NCBI GenBank assembly: GCA_036345935.2
Contig: JADWOT020000002.1
Span: 18,601,998 to 18,665,997, forward strand
Direction: 5' to 3'
DNA from: Taenia hydatigena
Taxonomy: Eukaryota > Platyhelminthes > Cestoda > Cyclophyllidea > Taeniidae
Length of the DNA stretch: 64,000 nt
Every line of letters begins with the position of its first letter. Within the stretch, counting starts at the first letter, position 1. Below, in pieces: positions 1-10,666 of this stretch. The notes beneath the pieces were generated by a model. The model was not told the origin of the DNA and searched no databases. It worked only from the letters and a program-made list of their open reading frames with translations. A program made the translations under genes and the position numbers.

Positions 1-2400
1 ACTACTTTGCTACATTGCATTAAAAATATTCTGTGCAAAATAGATACGCTTGCTGTTTGTTTAGTTCTCAGTCGCATCTACATTCAATTGGGTGGTTGTT
101 GTACCTTCGTCGAGTGAAGTGGCCTCTAGGCCATGCTAGTAACTGAAATGCACAGTGCTGAGTTCGCTGAAATGTAGTAGGCCGAAACAGCAAGCACATT
201 GTTTACTTTTTGGGTTAGTGATAAGGTGTGATATCTTTCAAGCGTAGAGTGTTGAAAAGTAAGTGCCGGTTATTATCTTTACCGCCACAGTGCCGATTAC
301 ATTACTTCCAGATGTAACTGAGCAAATTTCTGGAGAAAAAAACTTTGCCTAACTTTGTCTTATGCACAATCGCAGTTCAACTATCAGATGTAAAAGGTGC
401 ACATCTAATGTCGATTGCTTGCTTTTCAGATACCAATTATCCACAAACTTAGACAAATGCAATCCATTTATCCTCGTCGACAAGCCAGTAATGACGTAGT
501 TGCTGTATTATTACCATTAGGCTGACAAAACACACCCATTTCGTAAGTGTAGCGACTAACTGTGCGAATCGGAATCTCTGTAGAGATCTAACTGCCATTT
601 GACACGAAGACTTGTCAAGAATGACTTGCAATAAATTTAATTCCTGTGTTTTATGGCTCAGTCTCGTGTATTTGCACTGGCAATAGAGCAAGTCTAGCAC
701 TACATTATAGCGGTGAACCTAGCGGCAAACGAGGCGAAAATGGAAGAGCAATCTTGAACAAGTTGCAATTAGTAGTGGCCTAAGTTGCATATTTTGACTG
801 AACTTTTGAAGCACCACTACTTTAGTGGAACCAATGATTCCCTCTCGAATTTACTTTCACTGCATTCTGCTCAAGTCACAACTACAAAATTCTGGTTTAT
901 AATGGAGCGAAATCCGAAATAGCTTCCTCCGAATTTGTCTGCCTACCTACCCACCTCTCTTGACTCTCTACCAACCCATCCACCCATCGTCGTCACCATC
1001 GATTTCTCTCTCATTTGACAGTTGGGTCAAAGGCTCGCCAACAGTCCCCTCCCCTTTGAGTAATTGCGCCTTCACTACTAATACTACTGCTGCTGATGCT
1101 AATGCTTCACTTCATTCATTAACCTCATTCTTGCCTCACTGCATCACGCACTTTCGATGTCACATACGCATGCAGAGCGGACGCAATTGAAATTTATTCA
1201 CACTTCTCTCTCCCCCTTTTCTATCTCAATGCGCTTTTTGCTTTTGCAGTGGAGAAAACGCCTTTGCAACAACACTCGATGCACGCTGCGTTCTCTTTCT
1301 TCCTCTTGCCGTTGTCGCTGTTGCTTTTGCTGCTGGCGTTATTGTTTTGGGTTGACCGACCTGTAAATGGAACATATTTGTACATGCTTAATTGAAATGG
1401 TGGATGATGCCTTCCAACGCTACGATCGCATCGTCCAAACCTTTGGACACTGGGAAGAGTGATGGCCCTCACCACCATACCCTGAATTCATGCTTGCTAC
1501 GCCAATAACCTCCAAATTCTGGTGACGCTGTAACAGTTGAGTCGTCAATTGCTTCAGGCGAGGCCATCATGCTCATTAGTCAAGTGCAAATATCTCGCCT
1601 TTGGCATCACTCAGCTCACTTAGGGATGCCTTGTCTTTTATAACATTGTCATTTGTGTTCATTGTGTTCACACGCTTTCAATGTGCGTGTTGGTTGTTTG
1701 GCGCCAGTTGGCCTTTGCCCTCTGCCTGTCCTTACCCCCCTTCATCATGAGTAATGAATGAATGGTATTGGTGACACTGTCACAGTTGCTAAAATGTCCG
1801 TGTGGGGGAAGATGGCGTGCTTATTGGACACTTGGTGGCCATTTGAGGGGCTAATAGTTTGATTAGATGGGACCACTTGAGACGGTTATTTATTTGGGCG
1901 AGACTTAGATGTTTAAGTAAGTGTATCCTTCATGTTTTACCTCTAGGTGTTGTTGTGTCATCCATCATCCTGCACATCGTCATGAATTGATTAAATATGC
2001 CAGGCCTAAACAGCTTGCAAGAATTTTATTAAGGAGACTTTGAACTGCAGCATGACAAACATGCCTCCAGTGAGAACTGGTGTGTGCGTCATTTTCACGG
2101 TGGAGAGTGAGTGGATATTGCCTGCCCTATGAGTGAGTGGGACACCGTGATTGCCGATGCGTGGCAGGCAGTAGGAGGGTGTGCAGCCTTTTAACAAAGT
2201 CGTGCACTCCATCAAGAGCATTCAGCATTGCCATTTTGTTAATCCTGCAGCCACTGCTTGGGAGGCTGAAACGCATCGTCCGGTCATTCCAAAGTCCACG
2301 CATTTGTTGCTACATCTGGACAATGGGGTGACCGTTCTAGTTATGTGAGCGTTTACCACTTCCTCACCACATCCCATCCTCTTTCCTACCACCCTTGACT
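1..2400. other. Gene-poor flank, nothing supported
   Basis: I find no convincing exon here. The only open frames are short (under 90 codons), overlap on opposite strands and lack splice context. Around 60-150 there is weak resemblance to the dispersed repeat seen at 39400-39590, including a shared stretch ending in ggccatgc, but it is too degraded to delimit. Confidence 0.5.
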
Positions 2401-2404
2401 ATCT

Positions 2405-2645
2405 AAGACACGCTTTCCACGGTGCACATGTCATGACATTCACCAGCACCACGGCTGATGATAAAACAGGAGGCCCTATCTTCTAGTCACTTCTATGACT
2501 TTACTTGACACAAATTCATCGCTAACATTATTGATGGAGGCACTAAACTGGAGATTCGGAGGGATGGTGAATAAATTTGACACACAGTGGGATTGGGGCG
2601 GTGGCTGCGGCGCTTTGCAAGGAAGTTAGTCTAGTCTTCCAGTTT
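2405..2645 (-). repeat. Dispersed repeat block P, inverted copy
   Basis: This stretch is the reverse complement, with many substitutions, of 6335-6570 and 33985-34215. Shared landmarks are the gtgcacatgtcatgacat core near 2421, a ggaggccctat segment, tcacttctatg, and a segment around tggaggcactaaactggag. The two other copies lie inside the segmental duplication, so this third copy outside it shows the block is an independently dispersed repeat. On the strand that reads through the P block in the antigen cluster a partly open frame survives in two copies but not in this one. Confidence 0.6.
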
Positions 2646-2719
2646 ATTCGAATGCTGATCTATAACCTAAATTTCGCCAAATCAATTTGAAATAAGCTTC
2701 GAACTACGCTAATTGCTAG

Positions 2720-2990
2720 ACCTCAGATCATATTTGCATCTGCATCCAAGTTAAAAAAAGAGTGAAATGAGGAAGTGGGATGAAGCAGATGCGAAGCGAT
2801 GGCGAATGTTGTGAAAGCATAAAGGTGATTAGGTAAAGGTGTAAGAGGCCAAAATGGACTCGTAGGCGCACAAGAGGTTGGAGTAGTAAACACGAAGGCG
2901 GAGAAAGCATCCCGTGATGAGAGCTCATTTTCTCTAGTCTTTGCCACCCACAGGAACTTTCTCTTACTATCGATCATGGTCCTTTCAACC
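2720..2990 (+). repeat. Dispersed repeat block Q
   Basis: One of at least nine copies of a repeat built around the order: gcatccaagtt, a gggatgaagcagatgc-like segment, gtgaaagcataaaggtgattaggt-like segment, then a gtggactcgtgggcg-like segment. Other plus-oriented copies lie near 6905, 28610, 34750 and 37130; inverted ones near 4930, 7640, 31540 and 35495. Copies differ by many substitutions, so the family is old. No terminal repeat, transposase or target-site duplication could be made out. Confidence 0.65.
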
Positions 2991-3394
2991 AGGTACCTTT
3001 TAGCACCACACGGCTAACTTTCGTCAAAAGTGTTGAGAAATGAAGTCTGCATCACTGAATTTTATCCACAAGACATCCATTTATAATCCCGAAACTGAGC
3101 ATTACACCTCAACCTTGTATCCATGCTCACATTAACCTCGTATTCCTCAGTCCTTTACGTCTCATCACTTGACCACAAAAAGTGCTTTGTGAGTGAATAA
3201 CTTGAATAGAGCCACTAACGTCTGTTGCTTTCTTCGGTCTCCCACGCCTGCTACTATAGTCATCAAGTCGGCACTACAAGACGAGATCCGATCTTTTGCG
3301 TAAGTTGCGTTAATGCGCTTTCTTTTACTACTGTTTATGCTATTAGCCAACAGAAGATGCCAATGCCATTGACAAAAAAATGCTTGAGCGGTCT

Positions 3395-3495
3395 TTAATA
3401 ATTGGATGATAGGGTGGATGAGGGATGGGCGGAGGGAAAAGGGGTTAATGAGAGGGAGGACAACAAACGGATAGATGGATAGATGCGGTGAATGT
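3395..3495 (+). repeat. Purine-rich degenerate GGAT/GATA tract
   Basis: A run of imperfect tetranucleotide-like units (ggatgatagggtggatgag, then atagatggatagatg) on the plus strand. Comparable purine-rich tracts follow other Q repeat copies at about 7225-7345, 35070-35185 and 36340-36545, suggesting the tract is part of, or recruited beside, the dispersed repeat. Confidence 0.55.
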
Positions 3496-4104
3496 AATGA
3501 AGGGACCTACAGATTTAAAGTGCTATGACCTGACATCATTAACGCTGCCATGCTGCTACGTAAAGGTCTCCAACTGCTTAAAAACTTTCTCAAACCCGCA
3601 ATTCCCCCCGTGTTCCAGAGGATCCACCCACGTTGAAAAGGAAGACATTCAGTAACTATTTTGGCAAGGAAGGCAAACAATGAAAGAAAACGTCACACCT
3701 AGGTTACAGCATTGACGAGAGAGCTCAATTGGTGCTTGAAGACATCCAGATGAGACAATATCCACACCACCACTTCGTTCAACCACACGCAGTACAACCG
3801 TTAGTTGTGGAACCTTATCTTCTCATCAGTGCTCTCCATGTCTAATGCATCGGGATGATGGTCATAGTTTGTTACATCGCAGGTGAATCAATCTAGCGGA
3901 TCGGAGTAGACCTTGTGCCACCCATTAAATGCAACATGAAATGCAAACAAAGTTAGCTAAGACATTGGAGCTCGATGTTAGTCTCTCTCTCTCCCTCTCG
4001 CTACACGCTGCACCAATCCCTTTCTTTTTGCTAAATACTAATATTCTGTCCTAGTATTATGCCTTCGCCTGACTTCAAGGAAGTCTCTCAGTGCTACGCG
4101 CACG

Positions 4105-4905
4105 TTACAGATGCTTAGATGCATAAAAATGGTTTTTGGGCGAGGATTTGTGAATACAATCCGTACATTTTCGAAGAAAAGCCAAAGAATGGGCCCATTT
4201 TATCTGGCTGAATAACAGAAGCAAGTGCAATAGCCTGGGTTTACATTGTGGGTGAGTGGCCCCAATGCTAACGATCCACCATCCAGTTTTAATTTCAGGT
4301 TCGCATACCAAGAGCGATGACCTGGTCGATCAACGTGTGTGCTGTGGGTCAGTGGTGACTGGGCTTGGATGTGTGTGTGCATTCAGCGGGTATACGTCAC
4401 CCTGTTGACTAAAGTAAGCGTACTTTCTAGTGACTGACTGACATTAGGCTTGAAGCGTCGAAGAGTAGTAGAGTTTCATTTGTCCCTATGTGCTCTCACA
4501 CGCACACAAATTAAATGAGGTAGAAGCAAAATGCTCAAGAATCAGAATGAAAGCGTAAAAGAACTGCGTCTCTCGTATCGCTTACTAGGGAATCGGATAA
4601 GAAGCTAAACTTATCAGACAATGCGAGGAAGAGAATGAATCTACTTAGTAGTTAATCATTGTAAAGCATGAAAATGTGTCGTACTTCCTGCTATTTGGCG
4701 ATCGCCATGCAAGAATAAGGTTGCCAGCAATATGAAGCTGAATGGAAACAAAAACAGAGCTCGTATTGACATCCCACACACGTGCCCCTATAAGCATATG
4801 GTAAGGAGATATAAGCCAATGGAATGATCCACTCTTGACCCACAAAGCAAATCGCGCACCCACACGCAACCCATAAAACCACACGCATTGTTGTGTAGTT
4901 AAGGC
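4105..4905 (-). pseudogene. Decayed second FN3-antigen gene (copy A): promoter and exon 1 remnant, possible exon 2 remnant
   Basis: On the minus strand, 4690-4905 matches the promoter and first exon of the intact antigen gene (33192-33430). Recognisable are an inverted CCAAT element (ccattggc), a TATA-like gcttatag, the 5' leader agctctgttttt, and the signal-peptide coding region cagcttcatattgctggcaa. The initiating ATG and its flanks are deleted, and the 5' splice site has become atagcagg, so no signal peptide can be made. Further 3', between about 4190 and 4330, the minus strand reads SWYANLKLKLDGGSLALGPL and then a C/Y-rich stretch ending YSAR before a stop. This could be a diverged FN3 exon; I rate that part low. 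The same structure occurs in copy B at 30780-31540. Confidence 0.55.
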
Positions 4906-4929
4906 TATTGTATGGGTGTTCTCTGCTGT

Positions 4930-5080
4930 TCTGCTGGCTTCTCATACATTCACCCACTCACCTCTATGATTCCCAATTAGTCTCGATTATTTTGCGTCTA
5001 CTTCATCCCACTTCTCAATTTCTCTTCCAATTTAATTTGTGTGAAAATGCAGCTGGTGACTTGAGGTCTGCATTCATCAC
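4930..5080 (-). repeat. Dispersed repeat block Q, inverted copy
   Basis: Reverse-complement copy of the Q family lying between the decayed second gene and the FN3 pseudogene. The segment with ttcacccactcacctctatg, tactt catcccacttctcaatttc and gcagctggtgacttgaggtctgc corresponds in inverse order to 6870-7000. Copy B has the equivalent at 31540-31650. Confidence 0.6.
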
Positions 5081-5311
5081 TAATTTACAACAAGCGAAAT
5101 CGCTAACTGCTCATTATATTTGTTATTTGCAAATCGTTTGCAACAATTGCTCATGCTAATGAGGTTTAAAAGCAAATACTTGTCAAATCAACCGTCTTGC
5201 GGAGTAATGAAGCTTGCAGTAGAAACAGTGTAATTGGCAAACGCAAGCATTGAGCTTCTATACTCGGAGAAGATAGAACAGTTGTTGAAGTTGGCATGCT
5301 TTCGAGGAGAA

Positions 5312-5982
5312 TCATGCAAGCACTAAGGTCATGGAAGCTAGCAGAGCTCAGTGACTAAAGCAGCACAGGTAGATCCACCAGTGGCGACGGTTTTAGGTGT
5401 GGGGTAGAAAACTATTGAAGTCGAACTCGGGGCTCCAGTCACTGAACCTTCCCCTTCAGATCAAAAATAACAAACTGTTAACAGGGTGCATTGTGGCATT
5501 TTGGGCTATCTCATGAGGCGAACGTGACGGAAATGGCAGAAGATACTGTAAATCGAAGCTACAGAACCATTTTAGTAGTAGCGATAAATGGGTGCCATTG
5601 TAGGCTTGATATGCTTTGTCCTGGTTGCTTTTAAGCGATAGTTTTGCCTTTGACAAAAGAAGCATAAAGAACTCACCTTCCTCCTTACCTGATGTAGTCG
5701 TTTTAACTCTATCAGTGCAGACCCGATGCTCGCGATCATCCATATCTCCCTCTGCAATGCGTGCACAAACAATGGCAAAAACGGTTTGATTTGGCTTCAA
5801 ATTCGGGATCGTGTAATTTTTCCAGTTGTTGAGGTAGGTACCGCTAATCGGAACCTTTTCGACTTTCCAAGGAACACTATAGCCACTGACTCGCCCGTCG
5901 GGATTAGTCGGCGGTTCCCAACTCACGTGCACCCTGTAAGGATCGATCGTCTCAATTTTCACGTTCTGTGGAGCTCTAGGAT
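5312..5982 (-). pseudogene. FN3-domain oncosphere-antigen (EG95/45W type) pseudogene
   Basis: Minus-strand relict of a secreted FN3 antigen. The FN3 exon (5689-5982, 294 nt, phase 1 at both ends, acceptor tgtgcag, donor gtaagg) is fully open. It shows FN3 hallmarks: the VSWEPPTNPDG turn, NYTIPNLKPNQTV with two N-glycosylation sequons, and a C-terminal CARI strand. Exon 3 (5338-5453, acceptor ctgaag) encodes a short Ser/Thr stalk and ATGGST, but compared with copy B one base is missing near 5350 (ctcagtgac against ctccagtggc). This shifts the frame to a TAG at 5338-5340 and removes the hydrophobic tail; the ancestral stop position is 5312-5314. Exon 1 and the promoter are absent: sequence jumps at about 6158 across what is 32900-33804 in copy B. 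Transcription from another promoter cannot be excluded, but secretion is unlikely. Confidence 0.8.
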
Positions 5983-6334
5983 CTGCACAATTGGAAACGC
6001 AGAGAAATGTCTGCATTAGTGTGGGGAGAATGATATGGTCTCATTTGCCCCAGTGTGCCCCTACGTGACCCCATATTTAGCCAGATGGAAGCAAAGTGCC
6101 CAAGCATTTAGGCGAATGCGTGTAACGTGACAAGAATAGACTAGCAGAGCCTGTGTCGATAATGTGGCGTCTATGAATGCCTTATTAAGCTCTCCAGTTT
6201 CATTTTGTGTAGTCAAGTGCATGACAGAATATAGTAGTCGTGAATCGAAAGAAAATTGGTAATGGCGGCAAATGGGCATTGTTCGAAGCACATTTTAAAA
6301 GTGTCTGTGAATTCGGTCGATTGATCAGCATTTG

Positions 6335-6570
6335 ATTAAACATAAACTGTGCACAACACCGCACCCACCACCATAACTCTCTCTTGGGTCAAGTATATTC
6401 ATCGTCCCTCCAAACCTCCAGGTAATTGCCTCCATCAACAAAGTTAACAATGAATGCGTCAAGTGAAGACATAGAAGTGACCAAACGGTAGGGCCTCCTC
6501 CTTTGTCATCAACCATGGGGTTGGTGGATGTCATGACATGTGCACCGTGTGAGAGTCGGCTGCTTTTACC
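6335..6570 (+). repeat. Dispersed repeat block P within copy A
   Basis: Matches 33985-34215 in copy B and, inverted, 2405-2645. It contains the near-palindromic core gtcatgacatgtgcac near 6530. The minus strand keeps a 144-codon frame across this block (6325-6759), but the copy B counterpart is split by stops, and I do not treat it as a gene. Confidence 0.55.
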
Positions 6571-6904
6571 TTCGCATTTTACAAAGTACCTCGATTGTGC
6601 AAGGCCCATGCAATGCGAATCCATGTGTGCTTTTATTTTTACTAGCAGTAAGGTGGAGTGCCGAATGCTACACTTCAATTCGCTAAGCAATGTGCATTCA
6701 TCTACTAATTTAAAACACATTTGTCGACGTATAGAGTGGTGCGAATGAGAGGAAGGCACATCGTCGTGTAATAACCGGATGCCTCGTTTTTCTATCTACT
6801 AATAACCAACACCAAATGAATCATGGATCCCAAGTCCCTTAAGTGAGCTCTTCGGGATTTCACCTGCTGAAAATCAGTGATGAATGCAGACCTCAAGTCA
6901 CCAG

Positions 6905-7350
6905 CTACATCAATATCCAAGTTAAATTAGGGAGAGAAGCTAAGAAATGGAATGAAGTGGATGCAAAATGATAGAGACTGTTTTGAAAGCATAGGGGTGA
7001 GTAGGTGAACGTGTGAGAAGACAACGTGGACTTGTGGGTGTACGTGGGCTTAGTATAGGCGTGTGCACACAGACCATGTGATGTGTGCACGCTGAATGGT
7101 GAAACAGCAATTGTTGGTTGACATGCTTCACTGCCTCTCTCCGCATTGTCCGGAAGACACGGAGATAACACGGTGGATTAGAGCTCAGCAGAAGGAAAAC
7201 CTGTCCTCAAAGAAGTGGTGGCATCGAAGAGGTTGTGATAGAGAGGCATTTGAATGGTGAATGGGAGGAGTAGGTAGATGAATGGTTGGAAGGGTTAGTG
7301 GGTGAATGAATGAAAAGAGGGTACATTGATAAATGAAAGGATGTATGTAA
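6905..7350 (+). repeat. Dispersed repeat block Q plus purine-rich tract (copy A)
   Basis: Q block with gtgaacgtgtgagaagacaa and gtggacttgtgggtg, followed from about 7225 by an AG/TG-rich tract of gaatggtgaatgggagg-like units. Copy B equivalent is 34750-35185. An inverted Q copy follows at 7640-7768, so the two could pair as a large stem with a loop of about 300 bases. Confidence 0.6.
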
Positions 7351-7639
7351 GTTATGTAGCCGAACGATGGCTGGATCGACGATTATGGACTTAATGTATG
7401 CTGGAATTCAAGGCGAATATAAAATGCCCGGTTTCGGAATTATGAATGAGTATCTTGTGGATAGTGTGATGCAGGCATCATTTTCCAACTCGCTTGGCAG
7501 AAATTAGCCACGCTGTGCGAATAAGTACGTGGGCGAAGAGGTCATGACGGATGGTGAGAGAAGATTGCTGGAGGAAAATTGCTGGCAAATTAATAATTTG
7601 TAGAACTCTTATCATAAGGTGCGATATTCGCCTTCGCGA

Positions 7640-7768
7640 TTACTACACCAAGCCCACGCACGCCCACGAGTCCACGTTGGCTTCTGACATCTTTACCTAC
7701 CCACCTCTATGCTTTCATAACACTCTCCACCATTGCTCATCTGCTTCATCCCACTTCATAATTTCTTT
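7640..7768 (-). repeat. Dispersed repeat block Q, inverted, at the copy A border
   Basis: Reverse complement of part of 6905-7130 (cacgcccacgagtccacgtt, cctctatgctttcataaca, cttcatcccacttc). Copy A/copy B similarity ends inside this element, so the duplication end point coincides with a dispersed repeat. Confidence 0.55.
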
Positions 7769-7769
7769 G

Positions 7770-9200
7770 AAAATAAGCAATTATCGGCTGGTCGGAAAAC
7801 CACAAATTTGCTTAAGAGAATCGGCAACACGTTTGCTTTCCTGTGACTGCTAAGTGTTTGTTAAGTCTAGTGGTTTAACATGTAACTTTCGATTAAGCAT
7901 TGACGTCAACGCGGATGCAAAGGCAATTAAAGTAGAATGATAAAGTAACTTACACGTATAGGAGCCATATAAAGAGGAAGTACAAACCTCAAATGGTTAT
8001 GGCTTTCTAGGACTTACCAGCGTTAAATGAAACATAAAACACAAAAATTTTGTGAAAAGCGAAAATTATGTGTATTTGTTTTAGCAAAATGGACTATTGA
8101 AAGCAGTCATTCCTCTGTTTGCATTAAGCAGTGGAACAATCACCCGTTCCTAAACTTAGTAACAACCACACGCTATGCTCGGCGCATCTCAAAAATGCAA
8201 GCGCCTTACGCATTACATGTTCTTACTTTTTCGCTACAATAAGTGGCGACATGAGTTATAGCGATGGAGAAATCAATGCATTCTGAAACTACAATGGAGT
8301 GAAGCTGACAGTGTGCTGATTCACCAGTCGACTTGGAGGACTTGTAACGTCTAACCTCTCAACTGATTGCACCGCTTTGGCCACCAAAGCAGAACTCCTC
8401 TTTGCGAAGCCTTCAAGACAGCTTTCTGGGTTTCATAAATTACTTGCTTTGATTTTTGCATATCTAAGGAAGTTTCTCGATGAGGTACGAAGTCACTTAC
8501 GAATGTTTCGCCTATGCATTGAGGTTAACAGGATTTGGACCGAATGACAAAAGTTGCTACCATTAAAGCCCAAACAACCTTCTTTGCTACCATTACCTTT
8601 GCAAAATGTTATTAAATTGAATCCGTTGGAGGGAAAGTCTGATGTGGAGTGCAGCCGTTTGAGAAAATGATAACAAGGCAAATGTGACGATGGTAGCGTC
8701 CGATATCGTCTTTGCTACTTAAGCTCAATAAGTAGCGAAGTAGTTTTCTTATCTTTCTTAACTTAATGCTACAAATGGCAGTGCTTTGCTAATTCTCTGT
8801 GTCACAACTGGTTTCGTACATACCACGGAAGTTAGACTTGATGAGCTGTAGCTCAAAACATTTGCACCGCTGAGGGCATCGCGTTGTTTTTGGTCATTAT
8901 AGCTTTGCCATGGGCAATTCTGGAATATCTAAGGTAGCAGACATTTGTGAATTCTTCATTCGTCTGCATTGAGACCATGCTCTAAAATGAGGTAAACAAG
9001 GATTTATTAAACTTACTACTTCTGTGTACTTATAGGATCATCGGAATAATTATGATAATCATAAAAAATTTTGGGGTTTTGACAACTTCCGTTAGGCAAA
9101 ATATTGTGTCCTGATCTTCTAAGAAGCACTATTTTGCCGTTATTTCGAAAATAAAATTAAGCTTGATGTGATTTGGTTAGATATTTTTTTGTTATTAAAC
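7770..9200. other. Gene-poor spacer
   Basis: No supported exon or repeat. Frames of 60-100 codons at 7551-7853 and 8027-8242 lack splice signals; the first partly covers the Q repeat. Confidence 0.4.
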
Positions 9201-10644
9201 TAACAATTGAATAGAGAGCTATCTAAATGCTTTGCACTGCCCATCATTCCTAATAAGCTGACATGTACGATTCTAAACACGGATAATTCCGCAAAATGAA
9301 AATCTCTTTTATGCACTAAAAGAGGTTCAAAGCTGGCCTAAAATTGACAGTGGTGCCTGATAGCATGACTATGACTAATTCTAGAAGCCAACTAAAATCT
9401 CTTTATCCTCTACCGATTGTAGCCTTGTAGAAGGAGGGAAGCGATTGTGGTCTTGTTTAAACGGGAGTGGGAAGCCTGAAGGTTCAGTACGGACTAATCT
9501 GCCCCTGGGTTAAGTAAGGAAACTGTATGAACCTTCTCCAACTCTGTCTACAACTTGCAAAAGTGAATGCAAGGCTTGTGGGGACGGGCAGGATAAGGCG
9601 AAGGATGATCATCTAATCGTAGGGTGTAGCATTGTTTGTTGGAGGGGCACAGTAGGAGAGCATTGGGTTCGACCGTCTTTTGGGCATGCGGCGAATCGAG
9701 CCCGTACCATCAGCCAGCTAACATAATTTGTCTTTATGCCGCAGAACTTCTCAATCATAATGGGTGATCAAACTGCGCGCCTACACTGAACGTTTGTCCA
9801 ACCATAACTCCATGTGGGAGTAGGCCATGGCAAGTTCCTTCTGTTACAGTTTCCTTGCATACTTCTCGACATTATGGCTTACTTTTTAGTGGCATATAAT
9901 AAGGTTTAGGACGAAGGTCCTCCCTTTCTTGTCAATGACGAGGTGGGTTAAGATGCCACGACACTGAGCCAGGTCAGTTTGAGTGATGATACCAGCGTAG
10001 ACTACAGCCAAGCGCAGACTTTGGAGAGAGTTAGCAAGGCACAAAGGCTTTCGTCACGCTGCGGCGTCAAAACGAAGCAAAGAGTCACAGCTGGCAGTTT
10101 GAAATCAATCTTTTATGCTCACATCAAAGTTGAACGAGATGAGGTTTACTAGAGTTGCCACCAGTTCAGCATATTCCACGTTGAGTTCTTTGTCCTCAAA
10201 CCTCATGCCCTTTAAGCAGGGGGATAGACTTAGCATTGACACAAGTTTTAGCTTTTCGACCATTCGTTTACGTTTGCGATGTCTCCTCTATCACATATGT
10301 GTTTGCTAAACGCCTCTCACCCAAACCAAATTGTGTGGTGCACATTGCTTTAACCCTGATATGTGAAGCGCACTGGTTTAGAAATATAAGGCACAAAAAA
10401 TACTGATGGAAATATACTTTCCAATGCATTCTGATAACCTATTAACCAACACAGTGAAAGGCAAACTTCTTGCGCACATGGTAAGGCAGCTAAATTGATT
10501 CCAGTTCCACACTGTTACTGCTACTTTTACTTCCAGTGAATCTCCACACCGATCGTCCATCTAAGCTGTAGAGATATCACACGCATGCCAAAACTAGCAT
10601 GATCAGAAATGCACGACTCAAACTGAAGAAAACAAACCTCATTC

Positions 10645-10666
10645 TGCAACTCATTTGTGAGTTGCA
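10645..10666. repeat. Perfect 9-bp hairpin conserved in both arms
   Basis: tgcaactca, loop tttg, tgagttgca. The same hairpin is present in the opposite arm at 56082-56103, inside otherwise diverged flanks. Confidence 0.5.

Larger units (their letters stand above)
3610..7768. repeat. Segmental duplication, copy A
   Basis: This segment is collinear with 27440-35632 (copy B) in the same orientation. Anchors: 3750-3800 with 27570-27620 (shared agacatccagatgagacaat), 4085-4120 with 30645-30680, 4800-4890 with 31420-31500, exon 2 of the FN3 antigen at 5689-5982 with 32431-32724, 6160-6560 with 33805-34200, and 7640-7768 with 35495-35632. Identity is high around the FN3 exon and lower elsewhere. 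Copy A is about half the length of copy B: it lacks sequence matching roughly 27820-30580, 32900-33804 and 34442-34640. Homology ends abruptly after the shared cttcataatttc at about 7760. Confidence 0.8.

Noticed and set aside
1157..1478. Overlapping frames on both strands near an apparent Cys/Arg/Ser-rich product
   Set aside because: Caused by a ctt/gct-rich low-complexity stretch (1290-1350); no supporting context.
5726..6019. 97-codon plus-strand frame, repeated at 32468-32761
   Set aside because: Exact antisense shadow of the FN3 exon; conserved in both copies only because the exon is.
6061..6291. Minus-strand frame upstream of the copy A FN3 exon as a candidate first exon
   Set aside because: No signal peptide and no phase-1 donor. 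The true first exon in copy B lies in sequence missing from copy A.
9666..9690. ggttcgacc motif as a possible tRNA B box
   Set aside because: No matching A box or foldable cloverleaf around it; other ggttc-like matches (for example 50641, 61567) failed the same check.
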